A DNA stretch of 64,000 nucleotides from Amphibalanus amphitrite (GCF_019059575.1 NW_024881622.1:806001-870000); one strand, 5' to 3'; positions 47,069 to 59,756 are shown, numbered from the stretch's first letter. Numbers and translations are program-made. The notes: generated from the sequence alone by a model not told the origin.

Positions 47069-48647
47069 TGTTGACTATCTGATTTGGCTATGCTACGAAA
47101 AGCAAATCCGATGGGTCAGGTGACACGGATAATGTAAACCAAAACTTCCCAACACTTCAAGCGAGAGAGGCCACAGCGCGAGCGCGATTGACATGCACCG
47201 TATCGGAAGTCTAATCATTATGTTCGATAACAAAAGTATGGAGTGATGTTGCTAGGAAACTCGTCACGAGTCACTTCATCTTAATCTAGTTGCTAGGCAA
47301 CAAGCAAGTCTTGAGCTCCACATCTGCAGAACGATATAATTTGAACAGTCAAGTTTTGACTCAGTTGCGCCATCGACGTCGCTTTTGCTTTTTCTTCTCT
47401 AGTGCTCCCCGCAGATCAGCAGCGACCGGAGAACTTCCGAATCTACTGGTGAAAGACGTCAAAACTTCTGCTGGAATAATTCGGCGGAGCGGCTGTGAGA
47501 GCAGCATATTCGGCTCGGCCGGATGTTTGCCTGGCGCCTGCTGCTAGATTTGGACATCTGAATTTCTACCATCGATTTTAACACTTGGTCAATATCAACA
47601 CGCTCCCTCCCGAATCTACTCCGACGCTAACGATCTTTGCTCTCAGTGAGCGCCAACGCCCCGTGACATTCAGCGCCGCTCCTGCTTATCACCATTCGTG
47701 ACATTATAGCAAGAACCACACACGGATCAACTTTCCCTCTTGCTCGAAAAAGGTGCTTCATTACCATTACATACTAGGTATGCACTGCCACTGACACTGC
47801 CACTATGTGTCAGTGGCAGTGCATACCTAGTCGATGCCAGAAAAAGCATAGGTAGACATACTCGGCTATATTTTCACTCACACCAGCTCAACAACTCCGA
47901 ACCGATTCGGCGGGCAAGGGAGATCCTCACACGGGCTTTTCGCTATCGGTGATGGGTAGTGTCATGTCACCGGATTCGTACACCGTATGGTCAAGGGGCC
48001 GCCTAAAACCTCATGCTTCTATAGACCTCCAAAGCCGCCGAACCTAACGTCCCACCACTGGCAAGTCACGCCACGCAATACGACGGTCTCCCAACTCCCC
48101 GCCGCCATCCAACCAGTTCCTCATCCACTGTTCCACACCACACAGTGGCGAGAGCGGCACATCCCAACCACGAGAGCCCGCACGGCCAGCCGGTCGGCCA
48201 GACACAACAGTTTCCCCTCGACTCCACTGATTCAGAGTGACGCGACTCTTCACAGCAGCACCAGTGTCGTCGCCATGGCCCAAGGCGTGAGAGAGGACCG
48301 CGACGTGTAAAAGGGGAGAAAGATGAGCGCTCGACGCGTCAGCCAGCCACAGTAGTACCGCACCGAACCACGGCTAGCAGGGTTGTGGAATCGCCTGGTA
48401 CTCGCCGACATAGCACACATTGCTGCGCGGAACTGACCCGAGACGTGTCCAGCCCATCACGTGACTTTCCATCAGCGGCGTGGGTAACCACTAATCACGT
48501 AACACTGCTCCAAAATCAATTCCATCAGCACGTGATCTGGCCTTGGTGCCAGCGGCAGCGCTTCCGTGGCCTGTTCCGGATCAACCGCCGGCAGTGTGTC
48601 AGACCACGTGACTCTGTCCCGTCTCGCTGCGTGTGTCACAGCGCTGA
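47069..48647. other. Region between ERp29 start and PRPF3 end
   Basis: Both neighbours are on the minus strand, so this holds the ERp29 promoter and the PRPF3 3' UTR. Open frames here show no recognisable domain. A perfect hairpin lies at 47773-47831. Confidence 0.5.
47773..47831. repeat. Perfect 24-bp inverted repeat with 11-base loop
   Basis: ACTAGGTATGCACTGCCACT... (47773-47796) is matched without mismatch by its reverse complement at 47808-47831. The hairpin is free of bulges, so it looks more like a recent inverted duplication or element remnant than a typical microRNA precursor. Confidence 0.85.
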
Positions 48648-51600
48648 TCACGTGGTCTCCTGCTCGAGGACAGACGAGCTGTGCGCCAGGTCCCAGTAGT
48701 GCTCCACTCCGGCCTTCCTGAAGTACTCGCGAGCGAAACTCTCGTTCGGGCACAGCTTGAAGGTGATTTTGCCGAAGTTCCGCTGCTTCGTGGTACCCTG
48801 TGACGGACACAATGAATTTCAAGCCTAATGAGTCAAAAATAAATAAAATTATGAAAGTTTCCGAATGAGCGTGTATTTACGTGACGTTACGTGGCAAGAA
48901 GAAATGACTGGTTTGGAGTTAAAACCCGAGAGTTATCTTTTCATCAGATTTGATCTATCCGTCAAACGGACATGAATGGGAATGACTAGATTATGCAGCG
49001 TTGATCGGTGCAAAGTCACTTACCTCCCAGATCAGAGTGCACTTGTTTTCAGTCTCTTCGTCCTCCTTTCCTTTCACCATGTCCTCTTCCCACTTGATCC
49101 TTTGGAGCATCAACCTATAAACAAATAGACATGTTAGCGTACAAATTTCACTGTGTGACAGCTGTTAACAGATAGCGCATGAGTTCGTATTATCGTCCTT
49201 CTTACAGTAGAAAAGTAAACAATATTCCAAAAGAGACACCTGAGTTACACCCATTTTGTGAGATGGGAGCAGTTTACCGCTTCAGCAATACAGATCACCC
49301 CCAGCACCGTGTCAGCCGGCGACCGCTCACCTTTTGTACTTTTTCTGCTGCTTGGGCCCGCCCTCGACCACCACCACGTTAACGTCCTTGAAGAGGACCA
49401 CGGCGCCCGTCATGAACAGCTGGTTGGCGTTCGTCTCCACCTTGAACTTCTTGGCCTGGTTTGACAAGTCCGTCACCCTGTAATATAGATGGGGCAGACT
49501 TGGTTAAAACGGCAGCGGCGTCAAGGGCAGGTCTCGCCAACACGGCGAAAACACAAAACTAACTAAATAAATAAAATGAAGCAAAACTTACAGTGTTACG
49601 TCTGGCAGCAGAAACCTTAACATTTTCGTCCACACACTCTGGTTACCAGAGTAAATGAGTCTCGAAAACGAGAATCAATCGAGCCAAAACAGGACGTAAT
49701 AATACGGCAAAAAAAAAAAAATACATCTCGTACATGGGTGCACGTCTTCTAACTCGGCCTCGTGGAGCTCAAGTCACTACCGATGAGCCGCGGATGCCCA
49801 CCGACACCCTCTCCCTCCCACAGTTCAGCTCACCTGTATATGGCCACGTGCACCTCGGTGGTCGTGTCCTCCTTGATCTTGTTGATCTTCTTCTCCTTGC
49901 GCTGCTCGGTAGTGAGCTTCCTCGCCGCGTTGGCATCCTGGTGCTCCTTCTGACGTTTGGCCATCTGGGCGCGCACGTGCGCCTCGATCTTGGTCGGGTC
50001 TTGGATGGCCTCGTTGCCCAATACGCGCATCAAGTTGGACATCCGCACCTGGGGTTGAACGGCACGGTCAGTTTATGGCGTCACTTGGGTCATGTGCAGG
50101 GGGCCGTGGCTGGATACGTTACAATTGTAAGCATTGTGATCTACAGTAATTCTTGGAAAATAACGCAATCATATTCAACGAAGGGTCAAACTGACAACTG
50201 CAGACCAGCTAACATTTTCAAGTTAGGCCATCGACGACCTGAGAACAGCAGGCTGCACTGAAGTCAGTGAACAAAATCTGATCTTCAGCGAGAACAGAAC
50301 TATTCAGTCAAAACCCCCAGCCCTTGACCCGTCCTACCCCATCCGAATGACACATCCTAAATCTCAAACCAAAACATAGATCCGAATCCGATCAGCCCCA
50401 TCTCCGTACCTTCGGCTCGGGAGGCGGCTCCAGGCCGAGTCGGATCTTCTCCTGTTTGTCCTTCCAGGCCTCGCGCCGGTTGGTGCGCCGCAGCTTCTTG
50501 CGCTCCTTCTTGGTGAGCAGCACCGGCAGGAACACGTTCTTGTCACCGTCGGCTGTAGGGAGGCGGCGTGATCAGGTCAGTGGGAAGGTCAGCTAGTGTA
50601 CCACGGTCGGTGTGCTTGCCGTAATTCGAATAAGTAACTGTTAGAAAGGCAATCTGGAGGCGGGGTTCACTCGGAAAGCAAGATTGAGCTAATATCAAAT
50701 CAACAGACAAAGCTAAAACGGCAAGTTGAAAAGAGAAGAAACACTTCTCTCAATGTTTCGGCATATTAAGTGAATACAAGAGTATGAAAAAGCACCAATA
50801 ACGCATATAATCATCATCACCGCGCGCAGTATGGCTATCCCCTACCGCCGCCCGGCCTCTGCCGTGTACTGACTGGGCGGCGCCATCTGGGCGGGGTGCT
50901 CCACCAGACTGGTGATGCCCTCGTAGCGCTCCTCCTCGGGTTTCTGCTCGGCCGCCTCGTACGTGTCCGTCTGGGTGACCACCTGGTCCCACCACTCGAT
51001 CTGCGGCGGCCCGCCGGCCACCGACGGCTGCCACGTGGCCGGACGGGGGGCCACCATCGCCAGACGCATCGCGGACGAGATGCCCGTCTTGCGCGCGATC
51101 TGGGAGATCTCGCTCTGTCGATACAGGACGCAAGATTTGACGCGTGGGTCGATATTTCAGTCAAAATGAGACGAATAACATTAGTCTCATTATCATCTCC
51201 ACCAAGCTGTTTGATTATTACAATCAAAATCCACTGAATGCCTTAAAATCAGCCACGATGCGTTCCCAGCAGCATCCCAATCTAACGTCTAATTGGTTCA
51301 TAATCTCTACTACATTTAACGAGCCGTGAACGCAGTCAAACGAGCTTCGTTTCAACCATCCCCATCCACCCATCCCATCCCCACTTACCTGCAGTTTCTC
51401 CAGTTGCGCCTTGGTGCGCATCCTGGCCGCCACTTGCTGGAACTTGCCCGGCTCGTGGAAGTTGAACGCCCTCCGGCCGCGGGTGGAGGGGCGCAGCGAG
51501 ACGCGCGGGTCGAAGAATGCCGCCTCGCTGACATCCTCTGTGGGCCGCTCCTGCAGCTGCTGCCGAAACTCGGCGCGGCGCTTGGCGCGGATGTTCGCCT

Positions 51601-53736
51601 GGGCACGCGCGTGGAATATGCAGTCAGACGGGTGGTAACGTCGTATCATCATGGGCCATGGGGCGACGTTCTTAAACACTCCCAGACGTTTCTAGCCGTT
51701 CCTTGACAGGATGACTATGAACAAAAATAGCACAGAGGCAGTACGCACAGAACAAATTGATAGCTACAAGTAGCCTGAAAGCTCTACCGATTCGTGATGT
51801 AAACATGACGCCCATAAGACATAAATCCAACCAACGTACAATACACCACCGTCCACTAGCTTACATCTAATCAAAGTGCACTCTTCATCATATTTCATGA
51901 AAGAACACTTCTCGAGCCTAAACACTACTCAAATCCCACAAATAATCCACCCATCATACTCTCAACATCACCCAATTCACCGCAGCCCCAAGTTCCCTCA
52001 CCTTCAGCGTGGGCAGCCGAGCGGCGATCTGCACCTCGTTTCCCGAGGCGTCCACCGTGCGGCCACTGTCGTCCAGGATCAGCGGCCGCGGCTTGTCGGC
52101 AGGATCCGTGGAGCGCGCCGGCAGGTTCGACAGCTTGGCCGCGATCTCAGCCTGTGTGGGAGGTGAAGGTGCGTTGAATGAGTGGAAGGAAGGCAGAGAG
52201 ACAGAGAAGAACGGACCTTACTACTAAGCCTCATGAAAACAAAGGCAGCGCTTCAATAGAAGTAAAAAAAGCTGCAAAGTAAGCAAATGCTTCTGAATAA
52301 AACGGTACTGATTGCTAGTTGATAATTGTTTTCAACTTAAGCCCAATAAATCAACCAACAGAGATCGATATAGGTAAAAGAGAATATAAACGTATGACCA
52401 AGACCGATACAACCACAGACCGAATTCCTATAGCCTAGCCTGCCTCCTCTCACAATTACATCAGCCTTTCCTTCACTGGTCGACTCGACCACGTCTCAGC
52501 ACCCATTTACCACCACTACATCCATCAACTATCCTCACCTGCAGGTCTGCGATCTTCTTGGCCTTGTCAGCGAACGGCGAGTCGATGGTGCCCCCGCCGG
52601 CTCCGAGCGCCGGCTGCGGCAGCGCTGCGCCCATCAGAGGGTTCGGCGTTCCCATCAGAGGCGGCGGCGGCGGCCCGGCCATGAGCGACGGCGGCTGCGA
52701 TATCAGCGGCGACTGGGCCGCGCCCTGAGACTGCAGCGCGCCCAGCGTCTTCTTACGCATTTCTATCATTTTCTGGGCATTTGCCATCATTTCCTTTATC
52801 TGTAGATGAGAAGAGACGAAGAATGGTAAGAACGTGGGAAAGGGAACTCAAGGGAACGTCAAGGGAAAATCGTTAAATGCATATTTTACGGTAAGCGTCA
52901 AAGTTTTTCTCTTAAATTCCCATGTGGTATTATCGCTATGGTGAATGTTGATTTCTGCATTTTGTACTTCAAGAACCGCCCATAAGTCGATAGTGGCCTC
53001 GCTATCCTACCGACCTACCTGCTGAGGCGTGAGCGGCGCCTTGCCGCCGGCCTCCCCCGCCCCCGCCGTCGGAGCCGCCGCGGGGGCGGGGGCGGGGGCG
53101 GGGGCGGCCGCCGGCTGGTCCCAGCGCATTTTCTTCGCTGCGCCATTCTGGGGTGGGTCGGCAGCTGGGGCGGCGGGCCTCTTGGCGGCAGGAGTCGTCT
53201 CCGCGGCGGCTGAAGACCGCTTTGATGAGTACTGTGGCCCCAACCTCTTCTCTTCTAAGGTCTCATAGAGACGTGTTGTTAGTTTATTCGCCTTTGCTGG
53301 GTCAACCAAAGAAGAGAGCTTGCCTGGGAAAGAAGTCAGCATTGGTTGGTTAGAGAACATGGAAAATAGATGCATGATTCGATAAAAATGGAGCACATCA
53401 CCTGGCAGCAAGCTATGACAGCTGGTGGCATCTCACCCAGGTAGCCAAAAAAACTAGCATTATAAAAGGAAGCTAGGTACCACCTTTAAAAATGGATGAA
53501 CTTCTAAACCACCTGGAAGGCACAACTCCTCACAGAGCAAATTGCCAAATACCTTATGTTGTGCCAACAAAAAAAAAATATCTGTTTTACTTACTGATTG
53601 TTTTGTCCTTGGTATACCCAGCATTCACATAGGAAATTAATGTAGATACCACAGCTGACTCGCCAGAGCCAAGATATTTTCTGGCTGCTTTCTCTGCATA
53701 ATATTCTACTCCTTTTTTGGAGGAACTAGATGACAT
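48648..53736 (-). CDS. PRPF3: U4/U6 small nuclear ribonucleoprotein Prp3
   Basis: Eleven coding exons on the minus strand: 53736-53595, 53323-53019, 52799-52539, 52151-52002, 51598-51389, 51114-50874, 50552-50410, 50048-49834, 49477-49331, 49114-49024, 48797-48648; 2055 bases, 684 residues, about the human length. A PWI-like N-terminal domain (about 5-75, but without the PWI tripeptide) is followed by Ala/Pro-rich linker, then the Prp3 region ([76 protein letters not shown]) and the C-terminal domain ending [16 protein letters not shown]. Prp3 binds U4/U6 RNA and holds the tri-snRNP together. The donor at 50873 (A then GTCAGT) was chosen by phase; read-through would stop soon after. An acceptor 33 bases before the ATG implies a separate 5' UTR exon. 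Confidence 0.95.
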
Positions 53737-53769
53737 TTCTTCAGAGGTGTAGAATCTTCTTTAATATGA

Positions 53770-55280
53770 TCTGTAAAAGGGAAAACAACTTGATTATTTG
53801 ACAGAATCATCCATGAAGCCTCATACATGTTGTGAATAAAATTGAAAAGCCAGCAATAGCTGCACTCCACACTAATCAATGGCTTTTAATTGCAGTCACA
53901 TTGACATCACCAACCACATGCCTTCTAGTTCTCAATAATCTTTCATCTAAAATGCTTTAGGCACTCCTGGAAAATTTCATACCATGTGTCTAGAAAACAA
54001 TAGCTAGGTAAGTACCTACCTATCTACCTATTTTGATTTATGGTTAAGTGCAAACCAGAAGCTTCTGTACTAGATGAACTCTTCTTTAAGATTTGTATAA
54101 GATAAAGCAACAGGAGAAAAACCTGACAAAATTGTATTGGTATTCATGAAAGGATGAACTTAGTAGTTAATGCAGATTTAAGCTCAATTTTGGAACATAA
54201 ATATAAATGTCTATCTACATCTGTTCCACACAGCTTACAGCTATACCTGCCTTTTGAACCCTTTAAAAACTGGAGAAATTCACAAAATAGAAACATCTTA
54301 GGAAAAATGCATCCTCCTTAGATTGAAATTGACAGAACACAAGTCTGTCCAATATCAAGCATTTTCATTGACTGCCTGTCAGCTTAGACAAGTGCCTAAG
54401 CCAGCCATTGATCTAAGATGTCTGAAAATTATGCATTTATTTACAAACCCTGTTTTTAATTTGCTTTTGATACACTTTTACCGGCTCAAGAGTTTATCAT
54501 ATCAGGAGCTGGGCCGGGCTTTCTATTCACAATGAATGCCAGAATACACGACTATATTATAACATGCCGAGATGAAGAAGTGATCGTCCAATGTCATTCA
54601 AGACCTGCTGCCTCTGTCCAACCAAATTCCAAATCAGACAATAGACATTGGACAAAATCGGAATTCTCTGTCCCAACGTTCAAGTTCCAATTGGCACCAC
54701 TAATTTAGGTATTTCTGCACAAATGACAAAGTGTGCCTGTTAAGTTTAGGAAATAAGAGCAAATGATTGTATGAGCAATTTTCTGGGTTATATGGTCTGT
54801 GACGATAGGCATGATTTTTGTTTAGTTTTAAGTCCACGGTGCAAAATGTGATTTTCACAGTCTATGCAGTTCAAGTTGATTGATGGGCAGGCACCACAAT
54901 CAACACGCGTTGAGGCAGCAATTGGCGCACATGAGACAGTTTTAAACGAAACGTTTTGTGACACACACAAAGCAAAATATTTGACGTCAGTGATTTATTA
55001 TGCCATTTGAGAAGTTTTTATTTGAGGAAAGGATAAAAGGATGAGTCTCCAGTGAAGAACAATGAAATGTTAAATGAAGTTTAATTAAAAATTTTCTTGG
55101 ACCTTTCGTGGATCTCATAAAAACAAAAACTTATGCACCACTTACACTGTAAATTTGCAACTTTTCCGCTACGTCATAGGCCTGAATATTTATTAGAAAG
55201 ACCTAAATTTTGTGTGTTCCTAATAAATCATTATTTTGTGAGAGCTGCTAGCGCTTCAATATTTCCCATGAAACGGGGGC
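53770..55280. other. Upstream region of PRPF3
   Basis: AT-rich and without CpG for the first 700 bases. This should be the first (5' UTR) intron and promoter of PRPF3. No other gene is seen. Confidence 0.5.
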
Positions 55281-57677
55281 TTTTTTTTTTTTTTTTTTTT
55301 TAGTGGCCCTAACTTACGTTACCGGCCTCGCGAGGAGGGCGGCGACCTAACTACGCCGCGCAAAACAAACCGGCCGTCCTAACTAAGACCGGTGGCCACT
55401 TTTACAGCAAGACAACATGGGAAAACCCATATCCATGTACTATGCCATGAATATGGGAAAAAACCCATGAATTTACGTTAAGACACATAAATGACAGTGA
55501 AACTTACCGGTAAATTGATGTTTGTGAAGGGAGGGAAGGAGGAAGTTTGTGAATGGTAAGGTTACGAGAGTTTGATGACAGGAATGGTTTGAAGAGTGGG
55601 GGATATGTCGCTGGGAGGGATGGGGTTTGTGAATGTTTAAGCGTCACGATGAAAGGAATGGTTTGGAGGATGGGGAATCTGTCGCTGCTGCAGTTGGCGG
55701 CCGACGGTTGTCTGTGGTCGTTCAACCCGGCCGCCGCCGCTGTTCAGCGGCCGGGGTCCGCTGGTGTAGCTCGCTGGGCCGCTGAGCCTCTAAGCCTGCT
55801 CCAGCGGCAGGAGAAAACCCGTCTGCCACCGAAGCTCTGTGTTTCGGCACCAGCGAAAAACCCGACCCATCCCGTATCACAAGTCAGCCTGGTGGTAGCG
55901 AAACGGGCGCCTGCTAACAGTCAAGGCCGTTAAAGTAGCTCTGAGTAGGGTGATGTTAGGACGAAATCAAGTACCAGGTTTGTCAATGTTGTGTCGTCCC
56001 CGAGAAGCGTCGGGAGGTCGTTTTTAAGGTGTTGTACCGCAAGATAGTTAGTGATGTGTCTTCGTTCGTGATGCAATGCCGTGCATGCGATCAAAATGTG
56101 CTCTACGGAGATGCGTGTGTCGCAGGTGTGGCAAATCGGAGGGCCCGTCCTATCAAAAAGGTGGCCATGGGTGAGGCGAGTATGACCACACCTCAATCTG
56201 GCCAGGGTCACCTCGCGTATCCTGTCTGGTTGGTTACATGTGACCCATGTTCTAAGTTCTCGTTTGATCGCATACATATGTGCAGCATGATGTTGGTCCC
56301 ATTTGCGTTGAAGGTACTCGGCGAATTTGATTTTTATCATATGAATAGCGTCCCCTTGGGCCATAGGTTCCACAACTGGATCAGGTCGCATTGCAGCCTC
56401 CTTTGCGAGGACATCCGCACGTTCATTTCCTGCAATACCGTAATGACCTGGAACCCAAAGAAGGGTCACATGCTGGCCCTCATTGAGATCTGATGTGATC
56501 CTGAGAATATTGTAGATACCGTGGTGGGTAACATTATCGGTCCTTTCCAGTGCTTGAAGAGCGGATTTCGAATCAGTACAGATGGTTGCCCGATCAATCT
56601 TTTCTGCCTTGATGTGCTCCATAACTTTTTCGATTGCGTGAACTTCGGCACTAAAGACTGTCGTAAATTCTTGAAGCCGGGTCCCAAACCTAAGCCCAGG
56701 GCCGACGGCTGCTGAACCTATCTGATTTTCGTGACATGAGCCATCTGTGAAGAAAAAAGCAGAGTCGCAGTTGAGCTCTACATACTCCTGGAAGAGCATT
56801 TGAGCTTCCACCGGAGGTATACTGGTCTTCTTATAATCAAAAAGAAATTCAATGGATAGGTCTTTGAGGAGCCAAAATGGAATCATAGGAGGATTTAGAG
56901 TAACTTCAGTGCGCCTAATGTTTAGCAGTTGATGAGCTTGCTCAAGGCACCCGGGTAGAAAGCACGATCTACGCAGTGGGCGTCGGGTTCTTGGTTTCCT
57001 CGCCTCCATTGCTGGTACCGCAATGTGATTTCGAACACTTTTTGCTCTGTAGTAATAGCGGAGGAAAAGAAAGACGCGTCGGTCATCAAGTGCTGGAATG
57101 CCGGTATCTGCACGAAGCGCAAGAACTGGCGATGTGCGAAAAGCCCCAGTTAGAAGTCTCAAGCACGTTGATTGAACGGCTTCTAGACGTTTGCATAAAC
57201 TGGGCGACAGTGTGCTAAACAGATAACAATTGTACTCAATCGTAGATCTGATTAGCCCAATATACAACATTTGCAATGTTTTCCTGTCCGCACCCCAAGA
57301 AAACCCACATATGCATCTTAGGACATTGATTCGTTTAATACAACGTGCTCTTAGGTGCTCAACGTGTTGACGGAAGGTTAGATTAGTATCCAAAATGATC
57401 CCTAGAAATTTGTGTGACGTGGAAAAAGGTATTTTAATCCCATCGATGTGTGGGGATCTTTCAAGCGATGGACGGGGTCCACGTTTGAAGACCATCATGA
57501 CTGATTTTGGTGCTGACAAAAAGAATCCCCATTTTGTGCACCATTTAACGCAGTGATCAACCACTGTTTGCAATATAGAATAAGCCTGTTTGTAGTTTTT
57601 GTGGGATACCCATATTGCTATATCATCAGCAAAAAGCCATTTCTCTATCTGTAAGCGTTCAAAGACTCTGACCATAG
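55281..57677 (-). mobile_element. 5'-truncated LINE with RNase H domain, poly-A tail
   Basis: A single open frame of 581 residues (57675-55930) starts inside the reverse transcriptase at the catalytic block LFADDIAIW, continues through the thumb region (FLGIILD, LRLLTGAFRTSP), and has a full RNase H domain: FTDGSC, AEVHAIE, CTDSKSAL, WVPGHYGIAGNERAD. A CCHC-type zinc finger (CHTC-x7-H-x4-C) closes the protein. RNase H of this kind occurs in the I/Nimb/Loa-like LINE clades. A 3' UTR of about 630 bases ends in a 21-base poly-A tail, seen as T at 55281-55301. The 5' truncation and intact frame mean a fairly recent insertion. The plus-strand frames over it are shadows. Confidence 0.9.
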
Positions 57678-57910
57678 AACACGTTTTGCCGGCTTTTGCG
57701 ATTCCCTTATATGTTTGGGTGCAGGGAGTGCGCGCGAAGAGCCTTGTGTGAGAGCAAGGCGTGAGAGTCGAAGAGGTAGTCGGTAGCAGGGGAGTTTGGT
57801 AGGTAGGTGTTGTAAGTGATGGATTTACTTTTTACACGCTGTGAGATTGGAAATATGCAGCTGTTGCATCAACAACACGTAGGTGTAATAGGTACTGGTA
57901 GGTAGGTACC

Positions 57911-58077
57911 AGGGCCCTGTTTCACCGGTGATAGCAGCACGCCGATTTTACGACTTGTCAAATTGGGTTTCCATGGAGACATCAACAGGCCCATTGCTCC
58001 AACACTACCACAAGTGTGACGTCAGCTCGCGCAATTTGATAGCAGCGTGGTAGCAGCAGCCCGTGAAACACCGCCCT
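57911..58077. mobile_element. 167-bp MITE, GGGCCCTGTTTCA family, copy A
   Basis: Inverted ends AGGGCCCTGTTTCACCGG and AGGGCGGTGTTTCACGGG (reverse of the right end). About 160 bases are nearly identical to copy C at 58508-58672. It lies right at the left end of the larger element 58077-59756. Confidence 0.85.
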
Positions 58078-58093
58078 GGGTATCGGTAACCCG

Positions 58094-58496
58094 GGGCCCT
58101 GTTTCACCGGTGATAGCAGCAAGCTGCTATCACGTTTCGCGAGCTGACGTCATGTCGTGACGCCATACTGTTGTCGTAATGGGTAGTTCCGGCGCACGGT
58201 TGCCGCGACCTTGGCGGCGGCATTAAGTGACGTATGAGCCTAAAAGTAAGAGTTTACGCAGTCATGATAGTATATATATTTTTGGTATATATTTTTTCAA
58301 TATGATGTATTTAAAAGAAGTTGGGTTTAGGAAAAATTTGGACATTAACTTCGAACATTTAGCTGATGACGTAAAACAATATTGCGGTAATCATGCGCCA
58401 GAATTGCCCCTTACGTCAGCAGTATGACGTCATCACATTACGTCAGCTCGCGCAATTTGATAGTGGCGTGCTGCTATCACCGGTGAAACAGGGCCC
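58094..58496. mobile_element. 403-bp MITE, GGGCCCTGTTTCA family, copy B (nested)
   Basis: Perfect terminal inverted repeats (GGGCCCTGTTTCACCGGTGA... and inverse). It splits the left arm of the larger element between ...GGTAACCC and TGGCGTCAC. The centre is AT-rich and unlike copies A and C, so it is a longer subfamily. Confidence 0.85.
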
Positions 58497-58507
58497 TGGC
58501 GTCACCG

Positions 58508-58672
58508 GGGCCCTGTTTCACCGGTGATAGCAGCACGCCGATTTTACGACTTGTCAAATTGGGTTTCCATGGAGACATCAACAGGCCCATTGCTCCAACA
58601 CTACCACAAGTGTGACGTCAGCTCGCGCAATTTGATAGCAGCGTGGTAGCAGCAGCCTGTGAAACACCGCCC
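58508..58672. mobile_element. 165-bp MITE, GGGCCCTGTTTCA family, copy C (nested)
   Basis: Almost identical to copy A over its whole length. It splits the left arm of the larger element a second time, between GGCGTCACCGG and TAATGTTTTCG. Near identity to copy A shows recent spread. Confidence 0.85.
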
Positions 58673-58789
58673 GGTAATGTTTTCGTTCAAGGTAAGGATT
58701 TCCTGTATTAGGCCGCCGTGCCAGGCCGAAGCATGCTGTGACGTCACTGGAAGAGAAGATAACTTGGTACCATGCTTTCAGATTCAGGT

Positions 58790-59631
58790 CGACTCAGACC
58801 GTCTCAAACTAACTCAGACCGACTCAACCGACTTAAATTGATTCCGATCGACTCAAATTGATTCCGATCGACTCAGACAGACTCGGAATGACTCAGAGAG
58901 ACTCAGGCAGACTCAAACCGACTCAGGCAGACTCAGACCGATTCAGATTGACTCAGACTGACTCAGACCGACTCAACCGACTCAAATTGATTCTGATCGA
59001 CTTAGACAGACTCAGAACGACTCAAACCGACTCAGGCAGACTCAAACTGACTCGGCCGACTCAAACCGATTCAGATCGACTCAGACCGACTCAGATAGAC
59101 TCAGAACGACTCAGACTGACTCGGATCGACTCAACCGACTCAAATCGATTCCGATCGACTCAGACAGACTCAGAACGACTCAAACCGACTCAGGCAGACT
59201 CAAACTGACTCGACCGACTCAAACCGATTCAGATCGACACAGACCGACTCAGATAGACTCAGAACGACTCAGACTGACTCAGACCGACTCAAATTGATTC
59301 TGATCGACTCAGACAGACTCAGAACGACTCAAACCGACTCAGGCAGACTCAAACTGACTCGACCGACTCAAACCGATTCAGATCGACTCAGACCGACTCA
59401 GATAGACTCAGAACTACTCAGAGTCTGAGTCTGCCTAAATCTGTCTGAGTCGTTCTGAGTCGATCTGAATCGGTCTGAGTCTGCCTGAGTCTGTCTGAGT
59501 CGATTGGGATCGATTTGAGTCGATTGAGTCGGTCTGAGTTAGTTTGAGTCAGTCTGAGTAGATCTGAATCGGTTTGAGTCGGTCGAGTCATTTTGAGTCT
59601 GCCTGAGTCGATTTGAGTCTGCCTGAGTCCT
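58790..59631. repeat. Decamer satellite (GACTCAGACC-like) that reverses orientation at about 59420
   Basis: From 58790 to about 59418 the plus strand is built from units such as GACTCAGACC, GACTCAAACC and GACTCAGGCA. From about 59420 to 59631 it is the reverse complement (GTCTGAGTCG units). A higher-order unit of about 150 bases is visible: the stretch near 58985 returns near 59142 and 59290. The whole is a large imperfect palindrome. Open frames over it are products of the repeat. Confidence 0.95.
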
Positions 59632-59756
59632 TTACGTTATCTTCTCTTACCCAGTGACGTCACAGCATGCTTCGGCCTGGCATGGCGGCCTGATACAGGA
59701 AACCTTAGCCTTGAACGAAAAAGCTACCGGTGACGCCAGGGTTACCGATACCCAGG

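Larger units (their letters stand above)
58077..59756. mobile_element. Large inverted-repeat element carrying a palindromic satellite, with two nested MITEs
   Basis: The right end (about 59633-59756) is the reverse complement of a left end that can be read only by skipping two MITEs: 58077-58093, then 58497-58507, then 58673-58765. The inverted repeat is about 120 bases, with blocks such as CTGGGTATCGGTAACC and GAAGCATGCTGTGACGTCAC on both sides. Between the arms lies the decamer satellite. No protein is encoded. It is a non-autonomous foldback-type element; the class is unknown. Confidence 0.8.

Noticed and set aside
47773..47831. MicroRNA precursor
   Set aside because: The stem is perfectly paired with a short loop; animal precursors normally contain mismatches, and no cluster or conservation can be judged here.
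56029..57218. Plus-strand open frames between 56.0 and 57.2 kb
   Set aside because: They lie opposite the LINE reverse transcriptase/RNase H frame and show no domain.
58858..59208. Open frame of about 116 residues rich in Asp-Ser-Asp-Arg-Leu
   Set aside because: It is a by-product of the decamer satellite; the unit has few stops in this frame and there is no start context or splice site.
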